Notes: a model not told the origin generated them from the letters alone. 13,292 bases of DNA from Prevotellaceae bacterium (GCA_031290755.1 JAITMY010000116.1:1-13292), one strand, 5' to 3'. Shown: positions 7,101 to 13,292, counted from the first letter of the stretch. Translations and numbers: made by a program.

Positions 7101-7173
7101 CCGCCGCGCCCAGCAGCGCGAGCGACAAGATGGTGATGGCCGTAAGCTTTAGTATTTTCAGGAAGATTTTCAT
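4114..7173 (-). CDS. AsmA-like large envelope protein
   Basis: 1019 residues from the ATG at 7171-7173; a TTG six codons upstream is also possible but less likely. One N-terminal membrane helix (about 8-32) is followed by FTPERLTPIAVGQANALLDADVSI, the start characteristic of AsmA-family proteins. The family has an inner-membrane anchor and a long periplasmic part. The rest is repetitive amphipathic beta-strand of the AsmA/TamB type (DVRVAG, LNLNLDGGYDGST, LRLNDVALAVQGE). A C-terminal part around FHVAAQTYLDSTYRV and YHLMDVELGDLQQLVPEV matches the AsmA-like C-terminal region. Such proteins form beta-groove bridges implicated in phospholipid transport to the outer membrane; this exact member's job is inferred. 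The DNA is very G+C-rich, so long antisense frames appear opposite it. It lies 38 bp downstream of a lipoprotein gene and is probably the last gene of the frd transcript. Confidence 0.85.
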   Translation of the reverse strand: MKIFLKILKLTAITILSLALLGAAAVGVAAYVLFTPERLTPIAVGQANALLDADVSIGGVDLTLFSTFPDFGIRLSDVRVAGRRDTAALLRVKTCLLAADVMAYLNDRDVVVKGVELSDVDVFAQVDEAGHASFDIVKPGSAAESPTTAPIPPTADTAAPSPLPLRSVQLRSLKVKNANLRYGDKRQRLSASLCGLNLNLDGGYDGSTGRGSVALDVAQLSLALRDTLLASNVEVHLSSTLAFNRSTGRLQLDRAALRLNDVALAVQGEVLTDTALSRFDMNLDLSLTIPSVENLLALIPLSLAPEAGKVKARGSLSLQAKATGTFKDSTQLPTLRGTVEAALSAVHHDAAPCDLEAFATRVAFQLDLRGPKPSFATIAALSLRVDGASLSATGRADNLLGDPLLNLRASLRAPQLDRLAKLAKLEGVAVAGALEADLRARARLSDATSGDLNRLDVQGSAHLKDVQCTIPKDSLSAALGELHVDFRASAADAAPQPLSVALRWEALRAQRGKGLRAGIRSGSAALTAAGVQDTTKLPDLRCDFRLHGSYLRMDSVRLRLAHATGDVALRPAADLPRNPDITLHLLTDSLRAAAFGSTLRLQRGDTQLAATLGADTSEGIRGWQASAEVDYDTALLFTPAFPEPVHVDKLQADVTQRRQALHQLAVRVGESDFRLAGSIENLLLYLEKKQPLKADLKLTAGNIDANQLLRIAEAGKVAAAPADVDIEAQEYAQQVQQSVVVDTTPPALRAVILPTDIFARFETDVQQATIGHADLQHIRGSVALADGALILQELGVVAHKKSRMKLTAIYRTPELNHIFASVEYHLMDVELGDLQQLVPEVDTLMPMLRSFEGKVDFHVAAQTYLDSTYRVKHSTLRAAASIHGERLVLLDNETFARIAKTLRFKNRERNLIDSLSVEAIVFRNQIELYPFLLSIDRYKVALGGRHKLDMTFSYHASILESPLPLRLGVDVSGSLGDMKIRPAKPRYAPLFLPERRNVTQSNEEEIRNQIRAALRKAAE

Positions 7174-7211
7174 GCAGCATTTGCTTTGCAAAGAAATAGC
7201 CGCAAAGCCAC

Positions 7212-7589
7212 CTACTGCTTGGTGAATGAAAAATTTTCGTCGGCGCTATCAACGTACTGTAACTTCGATGCCGTCAACTTAGTAATCGTGTAGATGCGGG
7301 GAATGAAGATGGATGCCGTGGGCCACTGCTCGGTGAGCGTGCTGCCCTCCATCTTCCAGTAGAAGGTCTCGGCCTGCGCCTCGGTGGTTTGGCCAACCCA
7401 CCAGCCGGCACCCAACTTGTAGCTGTCTTTCGCGTCGGTGTTGGTGTACCTTTTGCATTCGCCGTCGTTGTCGCTTTTCCACGTTCCAATAATGTTGTCC
7501 ACAGTGATGTCATCATCCTTTTGGCAGGAGGCCAGCACGAACATAAAGCCCACAAAGGCCACGAGCAGCGCAAAAATATTTCTCTTCAT
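7212..7589 (-). CDS. Small lipocalin-like lipoprotein
   Basis: 125 residues. The signal MKRNIFALLVAFVGFM and lipobox LASC give a predicted lipidated Cys22, followed by QKDDD, acidic residues of the kind that favour surface export in Bacteroidota. The mature part opens with IIGTWKSDNDGEC, the G-x-W strand typical of lipocalin-like domains. It continues with strands including FYWKMEGSTLTEQW and IPRIYTITKLTASKLQYV, and stops soon after, so it is about one lipocalin-like domain long. It lies 30 bp after frdB and 38 bp before the asmA-like gene, so co-transcription is likely. A functional link to fumarate reductase is not evident. No ligand is predicted. Confidence 0.75.
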   Translation of the reverse strand: MKRNIFALLVAFVGFMFVLASCQKDDDITVDNIIGTWKSDNDGECKRYTNTDAKDSYKLGAGWWVGQTTEAQAETFYWKMEGSTLTEQWPTASIFIPRIYTITKLTASKLQYVDSADENFSFTKQ

Positions 7590-7619
7590 ACGAATCTAAA
7601 AAAAGTGGTTAATGGTTAA

Positions 7620-8393
7620 TTAATCTTGCAGGTTGGCGCACAGGAACTCGCGGTTGAGGCGGGCGATGTGGGCAATGGATATGCTCTTGGGGCACTCGGC
7701 TTCGCAGGCCTGCGTGTTGGTGCACGAGCCGAAGCCCAGCTCATCCATCTTGGCCACCATCGCCTTTGCGCGGCGGGCGGCCTCCACCCTACCCTGCGGC
7801 AGCAGCGCCAGCGAGCTCACGCGGGCGGCGACAAAGAGCATGGCTGAGCTGTTTTTGCAGGTGGCCACGCAGGCGCCGCAGCCAATGCAGGCCGCAGCGT
7901 CCATGCTCTCGTCGGCGCTGGGCTTGGGGATGGGGATAGCGTTGGCATCGGGCACGCCGCCGGTGTTCACCGAAACGAAGCCGCCGGCCTGTAGGATTTT
8001 GTCGAGCGCAGCGCGGTCAACCACCAAGTCCTTCACCACCGGAAAGCCCTTGCTGCGCCACGGCTCGATAGTGATGGTGTCGCCATCCTTGAACTTGCGC
8101 ATGTGCAGCTGGCAGGTGGTAACATCGTCGTCCGGCCCGTGCGCCCGTCCGTTGATGTAGAGCGAGCACATGCCGCAGATGCCCTCGCGGCAGTCGTGGT
8201 CAAAGGTTACGGGGCCGCGGCACCCCCTGTCGAAGGCCACGGGGACTTTGGCCTCGCCCACCAGCTGCTCGTTGAGGATGTCAAGCATTTCGAGGAACGA
8301 GCTGTCCGGCGATATGTTCGCCACCTCGTAGGTTTCAAACCTACCCTTAGCTTTTGCGTTGGCTTGCCGCCAAATTTTTAACGTGAGGTTCAT
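7620..8393 (-). CDS. frdB: Fumarate reductase / succinate dehydrogenase iron-sulfur subunit
   Basis: 257 residues; passes electrons between the FAD of FrdA and the haem/quinone of FrdC. The N-terminal ferredoxin-like domain has the [2Fe-2S] cysteines Cys68, Cys73, Cys76 (DCREGICGMC) and Cys94. The C-terminal domain has CIGCGACVATC (Cys169, 172, 175, 179) and Cys224, Cys230, Cys234. By the spacing known from E. coli FrdB, Cys169/172/175/234 bind [4Fe-4S] and Cys179/224/230 bind [3Fe-4S]. Residues 51-60 (PVAFDRGCRG) look like a tandem copy of 61-70 (PVTFDHDCRE), adding Cys58 directly before the cluster loop; homologues I remember have only one copy. The gene is separated from frdA by mntA, hepT and a lipoprotein gene instead of following it directly. 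Functional identity is firm. Confidence 0.96.
   Translation of the reverse strand: MNLTLKIWRQANAKAKGRFETYEVANISPDSSFLEMLDILNEQLVGEAKVPVAFDRGCRGPVTFDHDCREGICGMCSLYINGRAHGPDDDVTTCQLHMRKFKDGDTITIEPWRSKGFPVVKDLVVDRAALDKILQAGGFVSVNTGGVPDANAIPIPKPSADESMDAAACIGCGACVATCKNSSAMLFVAARVSSLALLPQGRVEAARRAKAMVAKMDELGFGSCTNTQACEAECPKSISIAHIARLNREFLCANLQD
8184..8243 (-). repeat. 30-bp tandem duplication inside frdB
   Basis: Codons 51-60 (8214-8243) and 61-70 (8184-8213) encode PVAFDRGCRG and PVTFDHDCRE, identical at 6 of 10 residues, and their DNA is also clearly alike (CCCGT..CCTT.GAC and TGCCGCG are shared). The copies have diverged, so this is not a recent assembly artefact. Confidence 0.75.
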
Positions 8394-8425
8394 CGTTGTG
8401 TTTTTTTCTTTGCGTGAAGGTCTAA

Positions 8426-8824
8426 TTACTCCGCCGGATACTTAAACTCGCCAATAACGAGCACCTCGCTGTCGGGGTTTGAGGCATCCTTATAGCGCGA
8501 GCAGGCATAGGAGAAAGTGGTGCCCGAAGCCAAACTAAGAGCCTCGATGTCCGCTATCGAAAGCTTGGCGGCGGCGGCATCAAAGGCTGCCGCCGCCTGC
8601 TTGTCGTTGGCGGCATCGTCCTTGCCGGTGAAGACTTGCAGCCCGTTGGGGACACCTTTGGTGGAGAGGTAATTTTCAATAGCAGGCAAATCACCCAAAA
8701 GTTCACTACCGGTGTAATGATAGTCCTTTACTCCGAAGGAGTAGGCGGTTTGAGTTGTTTCCTCCTCGCAGCCCGCGCAGCACATGGCAGCACCGACACA
8801 AATAGCCAAAATAGTTTTTTTCAT
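8426..8824 (-). CDS. Small lipoprotein of unknown function
   Basis: 132 residues. The signal MKKTILAICVGAAMC and lipobox CAGC give a predicted lipidated Cys19, followed by EEE. The mature part has no family I recognise. It contains a helical, Ala-rich middle (AAAAFDAAAAKLSIADIEAL) and ends in strands SEVLVIGEFKYP that could pack against the earlier TAYSFGVKDYHY. It lies 28 bp after hepT and 32 bp before frdB, within the frd operon, where no lipoprotein gene is usually found. It is somewhat more G+C-rich than the mntA-hepT pair beside it, so the two may have arrived separately. A role in the reductase is not supported by sequence. Co-transcription with frdA and frdB is inferred from spacing and strand. 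Confidence 0.75.
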   Translation of the reverse strand: MKKTILAICVGAAMCCAGCEEETTQTAYSFGVKDYHYTGSELLGDLPAIENYLSTKGVPNGLQVFTGKDDAANDKQAAAAFDAAAAKLSIADIEALSLASGTTFSYACSRYKDASNPDSEVLVIGEFKYPAE

Positions 8825-8851
8825 GGTCTTTGTTTTTTATCATAGTTAATC

Positions 8852-8863
8852 ATTAATCCTTAT
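8852..8863. repeat. 12-bp direct repeat, hepT-end copy
   Basis: ATTAATCCTTAT, identical to 9491-9502. On the coding strand (ATAAGGATTAAT) it contains the last codons and the TAA stop of hepT. Together with the other copy it bounds the mntA-hepT pair exactly. Confidence 0.85.
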
Positions 8864-9194
8864 CTTCTAATAATTCTTCTACTTGTTCTTTCAAAAGAGG
8901 CAAATGCCCGCTAATGATTCCCCAAATAATAGTGTCATCTACTTTGTCGTAGTTATGAATAACAAAATTCCGCAAATCTACAATTCTTCGAGCGTTCTCA
9001 ATTTTTATTGATGCATCAATTCTAAGAATTTTGCTCGCCGCCTCTCCAATAATCTCCAGCTCTCTTTCTACGCCGCGCCGCAACAACTTGTTCGATTGGT
9101 AAACAAAAAAGTCGCGATTGTCTCCCAAATACTCAAAAATAGAATCAATAGAACGTTTGATGTCAAACAAGTATTTTTGAATCTCAATCGGCAT
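8853..9194 (-). CDS. hepT: HepT-like HEPN-domain toxin
   Basis: 113 residues, an all-helical HEPN protein of the DUF86/HepT type. The catalytic RNase motif R-x4-H-x-Y is visible as Arg75...His80-x-Tyr82 within DLRNFVIHNYDKVD. HepT toxins are ribonucleases neutralised when their MntA partner adds AMP groups to the Tyr of this motif. Start ATG at 9192-9194 overlaps the end of mntA by 11 bp, giving translational coupling. Its stop codon lies inside a 12-bp direct repeat shared with the end of frdA. The coding DNA is clearly A+T-richer than frdA and frdB, consistent with horizontal acquisition. All motif residues are intact, so the pair is probably functional. Confidence 0.9.
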   Translation of the reverse strand: MPIEIQKYLFDIKRSIDSIFEYLGDNRDFFVYQSNKLLRRGVERELEIIGEAASKILRIDASIKIENARRIVDLRNFVIHNYDKVDDTIIWGIISGHLPLLKEQVEELLEDKD

Positions 9195-9489
9195 AAATCA
9201 GCTGCTTACTTGCATCAACATTCCGTACAAAATACGGATTTGACAAAGATTTATCGGTCAACAAATCTATTTTTCGCCCAAATAATCCTTGAAGCTTATA
9301 GTGCAAATCAAAATAATTGTCAGCGTACTGCACCGCAGACACATTGTTGAACGAAATCAAAAAATCAATATCGCTTTGGTCGCTAAACCTATCGGTGCAC
9401 ACTGAACCAAAAACATACATATTTTTTATGTTGTATGTTTTACAAAGCGATTTCAGTGCGCCTACCCTATCGGTAATGATTTTGTTCAT
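9184..9489 (-). CDS. mntA: MntA-like minimal nucleotidyltransferase antitoxin
   Basis: 101 residues, a minimal nucleotidyltransferase. The signature G-S-x10-D-x-D is present: Gly28-Ser29 (VFGSVC), Asp40 and Asp42 (QSDIDFLI), with the third carboxylate at Asp75 (RKIDLL). In characterised MntA-HepT systems this enzyme AMPylates the HEPN toxin and silences it. The ATG at 9487-9489 lies only 2 bp after the frdA stop. AAGGA six bases upstream, a good ribosome binding site, is within the final frdA codons and within the 12-bp repeat. The antitoxin would therefore be made from the frd transcript. About one third of the bases are G+C in 9241-9300, against well over half in frdA, which suggests transfer from another source. 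Confidence 0.9.
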   Translation of the reverse strand: MNKIITDRVGALKSLCKTYNIKNMYVFGSVCTDRFSDQSDIDFLISFNNVSAVQYADNYFDLHYKLQGLFGRKIDLLTDKSLSNPYFVRNVDASKQLIYAD

Positions 9490-9490
9490 A

Positions 9491-9502
9491 ATTAATCCTT
9501 AT
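9491..9502. repeat. 12-bp direct repeat, frdA-end copy
   Basis: ATTAATCCTTAT, identical to 8852-8863. On the coding strand it carries the last codons and TAA stop of frdA and the AAGGA ribosome binding site of mntA. Confidence 0.85.
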
Positions 9503-11438
9503 AGTTCCTTGTTGCCACCTTAATGAACTCGTAGTTGAGCGGCTCCTTGTGCAGCAGCGGCTCGCTGTTGAGGCCGGCGTACTCCCACGCAGACACGTAC
9601 ATGAAGTTAGCGTCGTCGCGCTTGGCCTCGCCCTCCTCGGTTTGCATCTCCTCGCGGAGGTGGCCGCCGCAGCTCTCCTTGCGGTGCAGGGCGTCGCGTG
9701 CCATCAGGTCGCCGATTTCAAAGAAGTCGGCCACGCGCAGCGCCTTCTCCAGCTCTTGGTTGTACTCCTCGTTGGTGTTGGGCACGAGCACGTCGCGCCA
9801 AAACTCGTCGCGAACTACCTTTATTTCAGCAATGGCTTTTTTCAGGCTGCCCTCGTTGCGGGCCATGCCCACGCAGTCCCACATAATTCTGCCAAGGCGC
9901 TTGTGGAAGTAGTCCACCGGGTGCGTGCCTTGTATGGCAAGCAGCTTTGTTCCCTTGTCTTTGGCCTGCTGCTCGGCCTCGGCGAAGGCAGGGTGGCTCG
10001 TGTCCACCTTTTTCTCCTGAATTTTTCCGGCGAGGTAGTCGCCAATGGTGTAGGGCAGCACGAAGTATCCGTCGGCCAGCCCCTGCATGAGCGCGGAGGC
10101 GCCGAGGCGGTTGCCGCCGTGGTCGCTGAAGTTGGCCTCGCCAATGGCGTACAGCCCCGGTATGGTGGTCATCAGGTTGTAGTCCACCCACAGGCCGCCC
10201 ATCGTGTAGTGAATGGCGGGGTATATCATCATCGGCTCCTCGTAGGGGTTCACGTCGGTGATTTTCTCGTACATCTGAAACAGGTTGCCGTAGCGAGCTT
10301 CGATGACCTTTTGCCCCAGCCGCTGTATGGCGGTGGAGAAGTCGAGGAACACGGCCAAGCCGGTTTCGTTCACGCCGAAGCCGGCGTCGCAGCGCTCCTT
10401 GGCGGCGCGGGAGGCCACGTCGCGCGGCACGAGGTTACCGAAGGCCGGGTAGCGGCGCTCAAGGTAGTAGTCGCGGTCGTCCTCCGCAATTTGCGAGGCC
10501 TTGAGCTGCCGCTTGCGCAGCTTCTCCACGTCCTCTTTTTTCTTGGGTACCCATATACGTCCGTCGTTGCGCAGCGATTCGCTCATCAGCGTCAGCTTGC
10601 TCTGCTGGTCGCCGTGCACAGGGATGCAGGTGGGGTGAATTTGGGCGAAGCAGGGGTTGGCGAAGCAGGCGCCGCGCTTGTAGGCCTGCCATGCCGCCGA
10701 GCCGTTGCTGTTCATGGCGTTGGTGGACAGGAAGAACACGTTGCCGTAGCCGCCTGTGGCCATCACCACCGCGTGCGCCCCGTGGCGCTCCACTTCGCCG
10801 GTGATGAGGTTGCGGGCAATCACGCCCTTCGCCTCGCCGTTGATAAGCACCACGTCAAGTATTTCGTGGCGGGTGAACGGCTTCACGCTACCCTTGGCAA
10901 TCTGCCGGTTGAGGGCGGCGTAGGCGCCCAGCAGGAGCTGCTGGCCGGTTTGCCCGCGGGCGTAAAACGTGCGGCTCACCTGCGCCCCGCCGAACGAGCG
11001 GTTGTCGAGCAGCCCGCCGTAGTCGCGGGCAAAGGGTACGCCCTGCGCCACGCACTGGTCGATGATGTTGTTGCTCACCTCGGCCAGCCGGTAAACGTTG
11101 GACTCGCGGGCGCGGTAGTCGCCGCCCTTAATGGTGTCGTAGAACAGGCGATAGACGGAGTCGTTGTCGTTCTGATAGTTCTTCGCTGCGTTGATGCCGC
11201 CCTGCGCCGCGATGGAGTGGGCGCGGCGCGGCGAGTCGCTGATGCAAAAAATCTTCACGTTGTAGCCCAGCTCGCCCAGCGAGGCCGCCGCCGAGGCGCC
11301 TCCCAGCCCGGTGCCCACCACGATAATATCAAGCTTGCGCTTGTTGGCCGGGCTAACCACGCGAATGTGAGCTTTGTGGTTTGTCCACTTATGCTCCAGC
11401 TGCCCTTCAGGAGCGTGCGAGTTCAATTTTTCTGACAT
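9492..11438 (-). CDS. frdA: Fumarate reductase / succinate dehydrogenase flavoprotein subunit
   Basis: 648 residues from the ATG at 11436-11438, normal for the Bacteroides-type enzyme; an upstream open stretch to 11657 is only the reverse frame of frdC. It interconverts fumarate and succinate at a covalent FAD. The FAD-binding Rossmann motif is GTGLGGASA (42-50). The His that carries FAD is His74 in RRAHSIAAQGG. Substrate and proton-transfer residues are visible around His268 (QIHPT), Arg339 (VPRDVASR), His410 (HYTMGG) and Arg444 (GGNRLGA). The second FAD segment is GLYAIGEANFSDHGG. It lies 59 bp after frdC. Its final codons and stop are in a 12-bp repeat that recurs at the end of hepT, so the gene end has probably been rebuilt by an insertion without changing its length much. 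Confidence 0.97.
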   Translation of the reverse strand: MSEKLNSHAPEGQLEHKWTNHKAHIRVVSPANKRKLDIIVVGTGLGGASAAASLGELGYNVKIFCISDSPRRAHSIAAQGGINAAKNYQNDNDSVYRLFYDTIKGGDYRARESNVYRLAEVSNNIIDQCVAQGVPFARDYGGLLDNRSFGGAQVSRTFYARGQTGQQLLLGAYAALNRQIAKGSVKPFTRHEILDVVLINGEAKGVIARNLITGEVERHGAHAVVMATGGYGNVFFLSTNAMNSNGSAAWQAYKRGACFANPCFAQIHPTCIPVHGDQQSKLTLMSESLRNDGRIWVPKKKEDVEKLRKRQLKASQIAEDDRDYYLERRYPAFGNLVPRDVASRAAKERCDAGFGVNETGLAVFLDFSTAIQRLGQKVIEARYGNLFQMYEKITDVNPYEEPMMIYPAIHYTMGGLWVDYNLMTTIPGLYAIGEANFSDHGGNRLGASALMQGLADGYFVLPYTIGDYLAGKIQEKKVDTSHPAFAEAEQQAKDKGTKLLAIQGTHPVDYFHKRLGRIMWDCVGMARNEGSLKKAIAEIKVVRDEFWRDVLVPNTNEEYNQELEKALRVADFFEIGDLMARDALHRKESCGGHLREEMQTEEGEAKRDDANFMYVSAWEYAGLNSEPLLHKEPLNYEFIKVATRNYKD

Positions 11439-11497
11439 AATATATTCTACTTTTAACGGTTTTAATTCCAATGCCGCAACATGCAACTCCGTGGGCG

Positions 11498-12214
11498 CTA
11501 CTGCACCAGCGTAACCTTCGGCTCCACCCCATGCGAAGCGCCGCCTGCCGCCGCCTTGGGCGCTAAGCCCAGCGCAAAGTAAAGCACTACCACCGAAAGG
11601 CCTGCAACCACAAGGGTAGCGAAGGCTTTTGCGGCAACTTGCAGGCGCGAAAGCCACCTGCTGTTATTCAGGCCGGAGGACTGAAAAGCGCTCCAAAATC
11701 CGTGGCACAGGTGGAACCACAGCGCCGCAAACCACGCAAGGTAAATAGCAGCGTTGATGGGGTTTTCCAGCGTGCTCTTCACCAGCAGGTAGGGGTCTTT
11801 AGCGGGCACGCCGCCCGTAAAGTGTTGCAGCTGCATTTTTGCCCAAAAGTGGACAAGGTGAATGGCCAAAAAGCCCAGCACTATCAGCCCCAGCACAAAC
11901 ATGTTGCGCGATGCCCACGTGGAGGCCTTCGTGCCCGTGCCCACCGCGTACTTCACGGGGCGAGCCTTCCTGTTGCGCAGCGTAATGATAGTGGCAAAGA
12001 TAATGTGCACTACCACGCCCAGCGTCAGCACCGGCACCATAATGCGTATAAAAATGTTGGTGTCCATAAACTCGCAGGCCGCGTTGTAGGCACTTTGCGA
12101 CACCACCGCCGACAGGTTAATGCACAGGTGCAGCACCAAAAACACCATTAGAAACAGACCGCTGATGCTCATTACAAGCTTTTTACCAATAGAAGATAAA
12201 AAAATGTTTGCCAT
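11498..12214 (-). CDS. frdC: Fumarate reductase / succinate dehydrogenase cytochrome b subunit
   Basis: 238 residues, five membrane helices (about 15-37, 57-79, 104-125, 155-178, 194-216). It matches the single-subunit, di-haem b558-type anchor found in Bacteroidota, Bacillus and Wolinella. Candidate haem ligands are His29 (LVLHL), His70 (VVVHII), His119 or His122 (LAIHLVHFW) and His168 or His171 (WFHLCHG). It anchors FrdA-FrdB to the inner membrane and exchanges electrons with menaquinone. It is the first gene of the operon, with a strong Bacteroidota promoter about 55 bases upstream. The C-terminus after about 217 (KAAAGGASHG) is a soluble tail. Identity is secure; the direction of catalysis in the cell (fumarate reduction is likely in an anaerobe) is inferred. 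Confidence 0.95.
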   Translation of the reverse strand: MANIFLSSIGKKLVMSISGLFLMVFLVLHLCINLSAVVSQSAYNAACEFMDTNIFIRIMVPVLTLGVVVHIIFATIITLRNRKARPVKYAVGTGTKASTWASRNMFVLGLIVLGFLAIHLVHFWAKMQLQHFTGGVPAKDPYLLVKSTLENPINAAIYLAWFAALWFHLCHGFWSAFQSSGLNNSRWLSRLQVAAKAFATLVVAGLSVVVLYFALGLAPKAAAGGASHGVEPKVTLVQ

Positions 12215-12269
12215 AAATTTGACGTTTTACATAGTTACTAAAATTTGCCCTAAGCAGCATATCAGGGTG

Positions 12270-12300
12270 CAAAGGTACTTTTTTTGTCAATTCCTGCAAA
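12270..12300 (-). promoter_or_regulatory. Promoter of the frd operon
   Basis: On the minus strand TTTG (12300 to 12297), a 19-base A-rich spacer and TACCTTTG (12277 to 12270) match the Bacteroidota consensus TTTG-N19-TAnnTTTG exactly. The -7 box ends 55 bases upstream of the frdC ATG. All genes down to 4114 are on the same strand with gaps of 59 bases or less, so they may share this promoter. No clear plus-strand promoter was found for the divergent helix-hairpin-helix gene in the 12215-12375 gap; TACCTTTA at 12318-12325 is a weak candidate. Confidence 0.85.
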
Positions 12301-12375
12301 AAATAATTAAAAAAATATACCTTTACCCATCAAAATATTGGCTTGATATTACGTAACTATTTTAAAATAAAGTGC

Positions 12376-13292
12376 TTGAAACGTTTTCTTAAAGACTGGA
12401 TGACCTTTTCAAGAGGCGAGCGTCGGGGGCTTCTGCTGCTTTCCTTGCTGCTGCTTTTGCTCCTGATAGCCCCTCCGGCCTACCGCCTTTTTGTGCCCCC
12501 GCAGGTTGCCGACGCTGACGTTGGGCTGCTGCAACGCTACGTTGAGATGCTGGGCGAGGCGGTGCAACCGCAGTACGAGCAGCTGTACGAAAGCGCAGGC
12601 TTCCCAAGGGACAAGGCAAAAAGCAAGGCGCAAACCTTTACGTTCGACCCCAACACCATCTCCCTCGATTCGCTGGTGCTGCTGGGCTTTTCAGAGAAGC
12701 AGGCCGCCGCCATAGCACGCTACCGCGAGCGCGGCGGGCAGTTTCGCTCGCCTGCCGACTTCTTTAAGCTGAACATCATCACGGACAAGCAGAAGGAGCG
12801 CCTGTCTGCCTACGTGGACATTGCCGCCCGTGCGCCAAAGGCCTTTCCCAAAAGGGACTCCGCCTTTCGTCGTGATTCTACGAGGTGGGTTGCCGCGGCT
12901 GCCAAGCCGGTGGTGGAGCTGAACGCCGCCGACACCGCGCTGCTGCGCACGCTGCCGGGCATAGGCGCCTACTTTGCGCAAAAGATTGTGAGCTACCGGC
13001 AGCAGCTGGGCGGCTACGTTACGGTAGAGCAGCTGCTGGAGATTAACAACTTTGGCCAAGAGCGCTTGCAGCGCCTTACCGACCGCGTGAGCATCGACGC
13101 CTCGGCAGTGCAAAAGTTCGAGCTGAGCGCGGAAAACGTGGATGCGCTGCGCCGCCACCCGTACATAGGCGCGTATGCCGCCCGTGGCATCGCCCAATTC
13201 TCCAAGCGCAAGGGCAGCCCCGCCACGCTGGATGAGCTGCTGAGCAACAACCTGCTGACATCGCAGCAAGCCGCCCAGCTAAGCCCCTACAT
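12376..13292 (+). CDS. Membrane-anchored helix-hairpin-helix protein, ComEA-like, partial
   Basis: The frame is open from the TTG at 12376 to the window end (305 codons visible) and lacks its stop. TTG was preferred to the ATG at 12400 because it gives LKRFLKDWMTFSRGERRG, which resembles the Bacteroidota family opening MKxFxKDWFxFSRGERRG that I remember. One membrane helix follows (about 19-35, Leu-rich). Three helix-hairpin-helix units are visible: about 88-145 (SLVLLGFSEKQAAAIARYRE), about 180-232 (LRTLPGIGAYFAQKIVSYR, the best G-I-G hairpin) and about 247 to the end (LRRHPYIGAYAARGIAQF). HhH units bind DNA backbone non-specifically; ComEA proteins use them to take up DNA across the envelope. 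A DNA-uptake role here is inferred only. The gene diverges from the frd operon. Confidence 0.8.
   Translation, partial: MKRFLKDWMTFSRGERRGLLLLSLLLLLLLIAPPAYRLFVPPQVADADVGLLQRYVEMLGEAVQPQYEQLYESAGFPRDKAKSKAQTFTFDPNTISLDSLVLLGFSEKQAAAIARYRERGGQFRSPADFFKLNIITDKQKERLSAYVDIAARAPKAFPKRDSAFRRDSTRWVAAAAKPVVELNAADTALLRTLPGIGAYFAQKIVSYRQQLGGYVTVEQLLEINNFGQERLQRLTDRVSIDASAVQKFELSAENVDALRRHPYIGAYAARGIAQFSKRKGSPATLDELLSNNLLTSQQAAQLSPY

Noticed and set aside
8426..8824. Lipoprotein gene as part of the same insertion as mntA-hepT
   Set aside because: The 12-bp repeat ends at hepT, before this gene. I found no repeat flanking the lipoprotein gene, and its base composition is closer to the frd genes, so a separate origin is more likely.
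9549..11435. 628-residue plus-strand open frame
   Set aside because: It is the exact antisense of frdA, whose FAD and catalytic motifs are intact. Biased codon use in G+C-rich DNA leaves the opposite strand without stops. The translation is rich in Val, His and Ala and has no recognisable domain.
11439..11657. Upstream extension of frdA
   Set aside because: It overlaps the frdC coding end in another frame. The ATG at 11438 gives a normal-length flavoprotein subunit.

Overview
The window looks like a chromosomal segment of a member of the Bacteroidota, probably an anaerobic Bacteroidales-type bacterium. The evidence is a cytochrome b / flavoprotein / iron-sulfur (frdC-frdA-frdB) set of the Bacteroides type, several Cys-anchored lipoproteins with acidic residues just after the lipid-carrying Cys, an AsmA-like giant envelope protein, and promoter elements of the Bacteroidota form TTTG-N19-TAnnTTTG (best example upstream of frdC).

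Layout. Nearly everything from 12214 down to 468 is on the minus strand. A plus-strand PD-(D/E)XK nuclease-like fragment (1-297) enters at the left edge and ends at a bidirectional terminator (393-422) shared with a lipoprotein gene (468-1067). Next come a short protein of unknown function (1270-1650), a region of 14 imperfect 20-21 bp tandem repeats (1697-1988), a strong hairpin, a (TG)13 tract and a promoter-like box. An outer-membrane barrel protein (2293-3252) and an antitoxin/PIN-toxin pair (3274-3918) follow. A probable long operon runs from 12214 to 4114: frdC, frdA, mntA, hepT, lipoprotein, frdB, lipoprotein, asmA-like. A plus-strand helix-hairpin-helix protein (12376 to the right edge) diverges from it.

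How the genes work together. FrdCAB forms a membrane quinol:fumarate reductase / succinate dehydrogenase. Unusually, frdA and frdB are separated by an A+T-rich MntA-HepT toxin-antitoxin pair and a small lipoprotein. The MntA-HepT pair is bounded by a perfect 12-bp direct repeat that includes the stop codons of both frdA and hepT, which suggests a clean insertion that kept frdA and the operon intact. The PIN toxin pair is likewise bounded by a 10-bp direct repeat overlapping the toxin stop codon. FrdB carries a 10-residue tandem duplication directly before its [2Fe-2S] cysteine loop. These three observations, plus a possible slippage-controlled locus at 1668-2202, are the most interesting parts of the window. 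I saw no tRNA, rRNA, CRISPR array or transposase.
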